From Phoronis pallida (Eukaryota > Phoronida > Phoronidae): a DNA stretch of 12,337 nt. Below are positions 8,706 to 12,337 of the stretch, one piece after another (position 1 is the stretch's first letter; the number at the start of each line of letters is the position of its first letter). Under the pieces are notes generated by a model. The model searched no databases, was not told the origin of the DNA, and worked only from the letters and a program-made list of their open reading frames with translations. The stretch covers positions 1 through 12,337 of the forward strand of contig JAOXYC010188912.1 in NCBI GenBank assembly GCA_028565715.1, written 5' to 3'. Position numbers and translations under genes: made by a program.

Positions 8706-8998
8706 AGAGTTATAATAAATAACAACTGTTTTAAGCGACTTGTTTCGAATAAATAAAGAAGCATGTGTTCTTAACACCCGGGTAGCTAGCTCACGAAGCC
8801 CTGTCATTATTGTATTGATTCGATGTTACTTTGCCATTCCTAGTTTTTGTATTCAATTACCCGGATGTATTATCGTTCCCACTTTTGTATTCAGCCATAC
8901 GGCTTGGCATTTAGCCATTCTGCAATAAAGCTTGAGAATGACGAGAGGTTCGTCGAAACATGTCGCTTAAAACAGTTGTTGTTTTTATTTCAACTCTA
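8706..8998. mobile_element. 293-bp inverted-repeat element (AACAACTGTTTTAAGCGAC arms)
   Basis: AACAACTGTTTTAAGCGAC(T/A)TGTTTCGA at 8721-8748 is the reverse complement of 8953-8980 with one mismatch. Weaker matching continues outward through AT-rich DNA to agagtt/aactct at 8706 and 8998, with a small gap. Next to the right arm is a short hairpin, GACGA-gaggt-TCGTC at 8940-8954, followed by GAAAC. The interior has only a 62-codon frame without recognisable domains. No clear target duplication is visible. The hairpin-GAAACATGTC arrangement resembles terminal parts of Penelope-like retroelements as I recall them, which is an inference. Confidence 0.65.
8984..8989 (-). terminator. AATAAA poly(A) signal of the secreted-peptide gene
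   Basis: AATAAA on the minus strand lies 66 nt past the peptide stop codon (9055-9057), a normal distance for a short 3' untranslated region. It sits inside the right arm of the inverted-repeat element, so the signal may have been supplied by an insertion. Confidence 0.6.
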
Positions 8999-9054
8999 CT
9001 AACTCTCACAGCCACAAGAAAGTTTGGAAATTTGACAATATGCTCACAGTTTGT

Positions 9055-9186
9055 TTAGTTCCGACAGCAACCATCAACACATTGCCCGATCTGATCACTT
9101 TCCAGGTCACAGATCTGTCCCTCTTCCACATCAGCCGAACAGTAGATTTTACACCACTTCGGAGCATCCGTGACAGGAACTTCCAC
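9055..9186 (-). CDS. Peptide exon 2: six-cysteine mature domain and stop
   Basis: This exon carries 43 codons plus TAA. It begins VEVPVTDAPKW and ends GQCVDGCCRN. Six Cys in 43 residues and mixed codon use mark it as genuine coding sequence although it is short. The vicinal CC near the C terminus and the WC at the start of the core are the most searchable features. The sequence is distinctive, and I could not tie it to a named family from memory. Confidence 0.8.
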   Translation of the reverse strand: MEVPVTDAPKWCKIYCSADVEEGQICDLESDQIGQCVDGCCRN

Positions 9187-10882
9187 CTTAGAATATTAGA
9201 TTAACCACAATTGAGTTAAGCAGATGGATGCACATGCATCAACCAATATGATAAAAATATACACGAATGGCGAATTATCGTGTTCAGTGCAACATTTTCA
9301 TCCCGGTGGAAATTTGATTCACCAAGATGGAAATGTTTTAAAACTAGATAGAAATTCAAAGAAAACTGAAAATTGAAAATAATTTTAAGAATGTAAAAAA
9401 TAATAATACATTGCATGGGTTGTACGGATCACCGTAGTATTGAAATGAAAATACAATTTAAAAAAGTACTGATGACTGCTCCTTGATCATAATGGTGTCG
9501 GATTGTTTCATGGCCGCAAACTGGATTTATTGGCACCTGCTTTCGAGTTTGTCACTTATAACTACCCTTGTATATAACACAATGTCGTAATTTCAAAGTG
9601 TTATTACATTCGGTATTGTCATGTATTAACACTTTAACATAACTCAAAAAACTCATTTTTTCGCAAATTGGCGATGTGATGTGATAAAATGATTCTCAAA
9701 TTCATGGGAAGTGATAATTTTTTTAATGGATTCGATTTTCAAAATCATAGAACTCGCCAAAGGCTCGTTGTATGATTTTTCAAACCTCGTGCATTAAATA
9801 CAGGTGTTATTACATCCCATTCATTGTAAGAATCACTTTTTATCAAATAACTACTCTTCTATTCGATGTCGTAACACTATTTAGTAAACTTAAAGCGTTA
9901 TTACATTCGGCATTGTATAAGTGTCACGTTAAGCGATGGTCACAATGGAGCCACGATGGGTCTACGACGGGTTCACGACAAGAATTTTGACACGTCCCAC
10001 GATCATCGTACGATGATCGCACGACCGTCGTGCGATGAAAAATCTGTCGGGGCGATAAATTCATCCAACCTATTTTATCCTCACGACAAATCTGTCGTGA
10101 GCGCGTCGTAGACCTGTCGTGAGCTCATTGTGACCACAAACGTATTTCATCGTACGACGGTCCCACGACGGCCCCACGACGAAGTAAAAAGTTCATCGTA
10201 TGACAGAGTTGTCGTGAGCTCCATTGTGACCGTAGCTTAACTCAAAACTTTATTGGATTCATAATCACGGCCATTGACGGAGGCGAAGTGCGAAAACGAA
10301 AATAAATACAATGCTTTTAAAAGATTGTAACATGTTTCACTAATGACTAATAGCATTCTCAAACGACACGTACACACCCATTGCACAAATCAAAGCGAGT
10401 AGAAAACGAGACGGAATTTTGCCGCCAAAATCACAACGTAATCAAAGAGCGCGAAAATTGACATCAGATGGCGCTCACAATAATATGTAAACAAAACTAG
10501 ACATACATGGTAACGCTAGGATGCAAATGGGTGTGTACATGTCGTTTGAGCATGCTATTAGTCAGTAGTAAAACATGTTACGTTCTTTTAAAAGCATTGT
10601 ATTTATTTTCGTCTTCACGCTTCGATTTATTCGATTCGATTTTAAAAATCATAGAACTCGCCAAAGGCTCGTTCTATGATTTTTTCAAATCTCATCCAAT
10701 AAAATGTGTTTTTTCTTCCCATTCATTGCGTAAGAATCACTTTTTACGAAACGTTTTTAATAACTGTCACGAATTAGTGCTTGACTTCTTAATGATATGC
10801 AGACTTTACCTACCTCTTCAGCCTTGACAACCTGTACAATGATGACGGCAACAAGAAGAACAGCAACAAGTGAGGTTTTCAT
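9055..10882 (-). CDS. Secreted acidic six-cysteine peptide precursor, two coding exons
   Basis: Joining 10882-10814 to 9186-9055 encodes 66 residues. Exon 1 (23 codons) is a textbook signal peptide, MKTSLVAVLLVAVIIVQVVK followed by AEE, with cleavage likely after VKA. It ends GAG|gtaggt. Exon 2 follows an ...attctaag acceptor and is in phase 0. The mature part holds Cys at precursor positions 35, 39, 49, 59, 63 and 64 (C-x3-C-x9-C-x9-C-x3-CC), enough for three disulfides. It has about nine acidic and three basic residues in exon 2, so it is anionic, unlike classic cationic antimicrobial peptides. The signal exon/mature exon split is common for small secreted peptides of animals. I do not recognise the family. 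Defence peptide, protease inhibitor, hormone-like or venom-type scaffold are all possible, and no activity should be assumed. A 5' untranslated intron is likely, because tgatttcag|TCAAA immediately precedes the ATG. Confidence 0.8.
9556..9660 (+). repeat. Direct repeat A, uninterrupted copy
   Basis: This copy contains aatgtcgtaa, gtgttattacattcgg and tattgt, and later ataactcaaaa. A second copy lies at 9845-9928 plus 10237-10258, where a MITE splits it. Because it lacks the MITE, this copy acts as an internal empty-site reference. Confidence 0.6.
9730..9842 (+). repeat. 113-bp hairpin repeat B, copy 1
   Basis: It starts attcgatttt and ends aagaatcacttttta, matching 10634-10746 over the whole length with moderate divergence. 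It contains the hairpin AAAATCATAGAAC...gtatgatttt at 9741-9779. The arms of this copy have one more mismatch than those of copy 2. Confidence 0.75.
9845..10258 (+). repeat. Direct repeat A, copy split by a MITE
   Basis: The left part (9845-9928) carries gatgtcgtaa and gcgttattacattcggcatt. The right part resumes after the element with TTAActcaaaac. Joined at the TTAA, it parallels 9556-9660, where the homologous stretch reads ...taacataactcaaaa. Confidence 0.55.
9933..10236. mobile_element. 304-bp MITE with TTAA target-site duplication
   Basis: TTAA flanks both ends (9929-9932 and 10237-10240). Terminal inverted repeats read GCGATGGTCACAATGGAGC on the left and, reversed, GCTACGGTCACAATGGAGC on the right. 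The interior is a dense array of CACGAC/GTCGTG palindromic motifs, for example CACGACAAATCTGTCGTG at 10082-10099. It has no coding capacity. TTAA targets are characteristic of piggyBac-type transposases, although some other superfamilies use the same site. The second copy of repeat A supplies an empty-site comparison. Confidence 0.8.
10284..10624. repeat. Long fold-back with about 100-bp arms
   Basis: 10284-10386 is the near reverse complement of 10521-10624. Shared blocks include gaaaataaatacaatgctt, ttaaaaga, gtaacatgttt, actaatagcat and cacacccatt. About 134 bp separate the arms. The right arm abuts hairpin repeat B copy 2. It is likely a non-autonomous DNA element, and I see no target duplication. 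Confidence 0.8.
10634..10746 (+). repeat. 113-bp hairpin repeat B, copy 2
   Basis: This is the direct repeat of 9730-9842, starting attcgatttt and ending aagaatcacttttta. Its hairpin (10644-10685) has 14-bp perfect arms, AAAAATCATAGAAC and its complement, around a GCC-aaa-GGC tip. It lies 67 bp inside the intron from the signal-peptide exon. Confidence 0.75.
10814..10882 (-). CDS. Peptide exon 1: signal peptide
   Basis: This exon carries 23 codons: Met-Lys-Thr, a hydrophobic core of about 14 residues, then QVVKAEE. The donor GAG|gtaggt is close to consensus. The ATG at 10882-10880 is the only in-frame start that gives a full signal peptide. The exon's codons are richer in C and G than the repeats around it. 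Confidence 0.8.
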
Positions 10883-10898
10883 TTTGACTGAAATCAAA
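10880..10898 (-). promoter_or_regulatory. Probable 5' UTR splice acceptor before the peptide ATG
   Basis: On the minus strand tttgatttcag|TCAAA-ATG places a good acceptor five bases before the start codon (AG at 10889-10888). It implies a non-coding first exon, and hence the promoter, further to the right. I could not identify that exon. Confidence 0.4.
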
Positions 10899-11008
10899 AT
10901 CATGCTCAATTCAAATATTGAATTCAAATGTCTTCCCGTTGCTCACATTTAGCTATAGACAGAACGTTTTATTTCTTAAGTTAGGTTACTACCGCTTACA
11001 AAACATGA

Positions 11009-11120
11009 AGCAATTCAAAAGACATAATCTTAAAACCCAAACGAGTGTTTTTGTCGACTGTGACAAGAACATTAGGCAACGAATCAATCTTCAATATCAA
11101 TCAATATGTTCGAATCAAAA
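11009..11120 (+). CDS. Candidate penultimate exon of a plus-strand gene (partial)
   Basis: A 37-codon open frame reads SKDIILKPKRVFLSTVTRTL and onward to QYVRIK, and ends at a good donor (AAAA|gtgagg). It leaves one base, which completes an Asn codon with the first two bases of the exon at 11448. The 5' boundary is uncertain, because the possible acceptors (catgaag| or caaaag|) are poor. Another frame is also open here, so the call rests mainly on the donor and the phase match. Confidence 0.25.
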
Positions 11121-11447
11121 GTGAGGGTTGGGAATTCATCTTACTAAAAAAGGTCGTTGTTCTGAAATTGTTAAAACTTTTGAAAAAATAATAAACACGA
11201 ACTAAAGTTCGTTAAGTAGTTGTGGCCAAAAACTGCATCGATGCGACTTTAACAATGTTCTCTTCTAATAAATTCGCGCGCCGAGTTCGAACTTCTGTGA
11301 AAAATGCTTAATAATGCAGGATCGAACGGACACATTTTGTTAGAATATGAAAAATACTTACTGAGTTGTTTCGCTTTGACTGTTGTTCACGAACAGTTCC
11401 GTCCTTCAAATGAATTCAGAGACCAATACCAATTTCTTTTATTGCAG

Positions 11448-11503
11448 ATGATATTGAGAAAGTGGCCAGGGAGATCACGACCTCAAGTTTGATGGATGGA
11501 TAA
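11448..11503 (+). CDS. Candidate terminal coding exon of a plus-strand gene
   Basis: After a strong acceptor (caatttcttttattgcag) the frame reads DIEKVAREITTSSLMDG and stops at TAA (11501-11503). The codons are rich in C and G at third positions, unlike the AT-rich flanks. Tandem AATAAA signals follow within 70 nt, which is the expected order for a gene end. The protein family is not recognised, and the upstream exons are either the 11009-11120 candidate or further left, overlapping the peptide gene on the other strand. Confidence 0.45.
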
Positions 11504-11555
11504 GGTGAACCAGTGAACATTTAATTTTGTTGTAAAAGTGCAATTTTGCAAGGAC

Positions 11556-11570
11556 AATAAATTCAATAAA
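11556..11570 (+). terminator. Tandem AATAAA poly(A) signals
   Basis: AATAAA occurs at 11556-11561 and 11565-11570, with a third at 11584-11589. They begin 53 nt after the TAA of the candidate terminal exon, which supports a plus-strand transcript ending here. In such AT-rich DNA the motif alone is weak evidence. Confidence 0.4.
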
Positions 11571-11589
11571 AAGATAAAAGTGTAATAAA

Positions 11590-11853
11590 ATGACAAGATT
11601 ATTATTTTCTATGTCATCATGTTATTCATTGTGAGCAAGTAATCAGAGAAGTTAATGACGGTTTGACAGGTGAAAAAATGAAGTATGAGAAAACATTATT
11701 ACAAAAGGCGTTTTCTGCGTATCACACAGTGTGCGATCGCTTATATTAATCTTTATTAAAAAGTATTAGAAAATTTCAATGTTAGAGTTATTATAAATCG
11801 GTATACTGCGAAGTTTGATTATAATTTGCATAAGTTAATCTGATCATGATCAC
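11590..11853. other. AT-rich spacer, nothing recognised
   Basis: I see no exon, repeat pair or RNA gene between the poly(A) signals and the inverted repeat around the SINE head. Confidence 0.5.
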
Positions 11854-12040
11854 GCAACCATGTGATCACATCACTAGTGACAGAAGTGTCTTGGCTTCGG
11901 TGGCTCAGTTGCTCAGAGTGTCTTGGTAATCCTGAGATGCTAGGTTCAAGCCCCAGTCGGTCCATGAAACTTTTTTCAGAAAAAATACCTCTGTTGAGAG
12001 AACTGAATCACTCGTGATGTGATTGTGATCCCATGGTTGC
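11854..12040. mobile_element. Inverted-repeat element enclosing a tRNA-like core
   Basis: GCAACCATG-TGATCAC-ATCAC-AGTGA at 11854-11880 matches the reverse complement of 12008-12040, with a gap of a few bases and two or three mismatches. Both arms start exactly at GCAACCATG and enclose the tRNA-derived segment. Either a SINE landed in a small MITE or the family itself has this architecture. No target duplication is clear. Confidence 0.6.
11893..11963 (+). repeat. tRNA-derived SINE head (A and B boxes)
   Basis: TGGCTCAGTTGCTCAGAG is a good A box and D arm, and GGTTCAAGCC is a near-perfect B box. The middle folds as an anticodon arm with loop gtaatcc (AAT at the anticodon position). The acceptor stem pairs poorly and the variable loop is only about two bases, so this is a SINE or tRNA pseudogene and not a working tRNA. 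A-rich sequence follows (cagaaaaaat at about 11977-11986). It could recruit RNA polymerase III. Confidence 0.7.
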
Positions 12041-12152
12041 CAGACTAGATTTATATTTATTGGTATCAATAAGAAGCTTATTCAGAAGAGGCAAAACATT
12101 CTCAAGAAAGACTACTACAATGATACGTGAGGGTTTTCTGCGCAATGCGTAA

Positions 12153-12190
12153 AGCCCGTCGCAACATTCGCGCATATTGTGCGACAGGCT
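12153..12190. repeat. Short GC-rich hairpin
   Basis: AGCCCGTCGCAACAT pairs with ATATTGTGCGACAGGCT across a tcgcgc loop with two or three imperfections. Its GC content stands out from the flanks. Function unknown. Confidence 0.45.
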
Positions 12191-12282
12191 AAACAATAAC
12201 TTACATTATTATATACCCATGATAGTACGCGCCTTACAATTGGTCGAAAGGGATCACGTTCCGGTCATTAAATTTTGATAAC

Positions 12283-12336
12283 AGACCGCCGGTCGTTACC
12301 TCGCAGGTAATGACCGACCGCACTATTTCTGTTACT
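12283..12336. repeat. Imperfect hairpin at window edge
   Basis: The core GTCGTTACCT-cgc-AGGTAATGAC (12292-12314) is nearly perfect, and the outer parts aacagaccgc and gcactatttctgtt pair with a gap. It looks like the terminus or centre of a palindromic repeat cut by the window end. Confidence 0.45.
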
Positions 12337-12337
12337 T

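Larger units (their letters stand above)
9187..10813 (-). other. 1627-bp repeat-filled intron of the peptide gene
   Basis: It starts GTAGGT and ends CTAAG. It contains two copies of a 113-bp hairpin repeat, two copies of another repeat, a 304-bp TTAA-flanked MITE inserted in one of these, and a fold-back with about 100-bp arms. The ORFs at 9216-9416, 9772-9990 and 10507-10827 lie in or across these repeats and are not genes. Confidence 0.75.
12041..12337. other. Right edge, hairpin-rich, no gene seen
   Basis: The 62-codon minus-strand frame ending at 12008 shows no motif. The two hairpins listed separately are the only structure. An element may continue beyond the window. Confidence 0.45.

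Noticed and set aside
8931-8960. Hammerhead ribozyme
   Set aside because: The stem-loop followed by GAAAC fits one side of the core, but the CUGANGA strand is not present in matching form.
10082-10220. CRISPR-like array of CACGAC/GTCGTG repeats
   Set aside because: Motifs are short, unevenly spaced and in both orientations within a TTAA-flanked MITE of a eukaryotic genome, with no constant-length spacers.
10507-10827. 106-codon plus-strand ORF
   Set aside because: It runs through the fold-back arm and hairpin repeat B and is antisense to the signal-peptide exon. It has no motif.
11893-11963. Functional tRNA gene with AAT anticodon
   Set aside because: Acceptor-stem pairing is poor, the variable loop is too short, and the sequence lies inside an inverted-repeat element. 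A SINE head or pseudogene explains it better.

Overview
The window reads as AT-rich nuclear DNA from an invertebrate animal. Genes are small and split by GT-AG introns, poly(A) signals are present, and most of the rest is miniature inverted-repeat elements, fold-backs and a tRNA-derived SINE. Nothing looks prokaryotic: there are no operons, no long ORFs and no ribosome-binding-site pattern. A marine lophotrochozoan such as a mollusc would fit the secreted cysteine-rich peptide and the repeat style. That is only an impression, because no marker gene is present.

Two genes can be read with good support, both on the minus strand and both split over two coding exons. (1) A compact bZIP transcription factor lies at 5270-6575. 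The basic region is in the first exon (6429-6575). The leucine zipper and an acidic C-terminal tail are in the second (5270-5590). The heptad register runs exactly through the splice junction. (2) A 66-residue secreted six-cysteine peptide precursor lies at 9055-10882. The signal peptide is in one exon (10814-10882) and the acidic cysteine-rich mature peptide in the other (9055-9186), joined in phase 0 across an intron full of nested repeats. A third, weaker plus-strand gene end is proposed at 11009-11503: a short terminal exon with a good acceptor, a stop codon and tandem AATAAA signals.

Layout from left to right: a nearly perfect 169-bp hairpin (341-509); a GC-richer element with nested terminal repeats (739-1149); unremarkable AT-rich DNA with a diverged inverted repeat pair (1489-1850); a 397-bp MITE with a TA target duplication (2079-2475); an ORF-dense stretch of unknown nature (3121-4850); the bZIP gene; about 2 kb of quiet sequence with one small hairpin (7787-7838); an inverted-repeat element (8706-8998) whose right arm supplies the apparent poly(A) signal of the peptide gene; the peptide gene, with at least four repeats in its intron, including a 304-bp element with TTAA duplications; the candidate plus-strand gene end; a tRNA-like SINE head enclosed by inverted repeats (11854-12040); and a hairpin-rich right edge.

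The two main genes show no functional link. The most interesting items are the apparently unclassified acidic six-cysteine secreted peptide and the atypical bZIP, which has Arg where the basic region normally has its invariant Asn.
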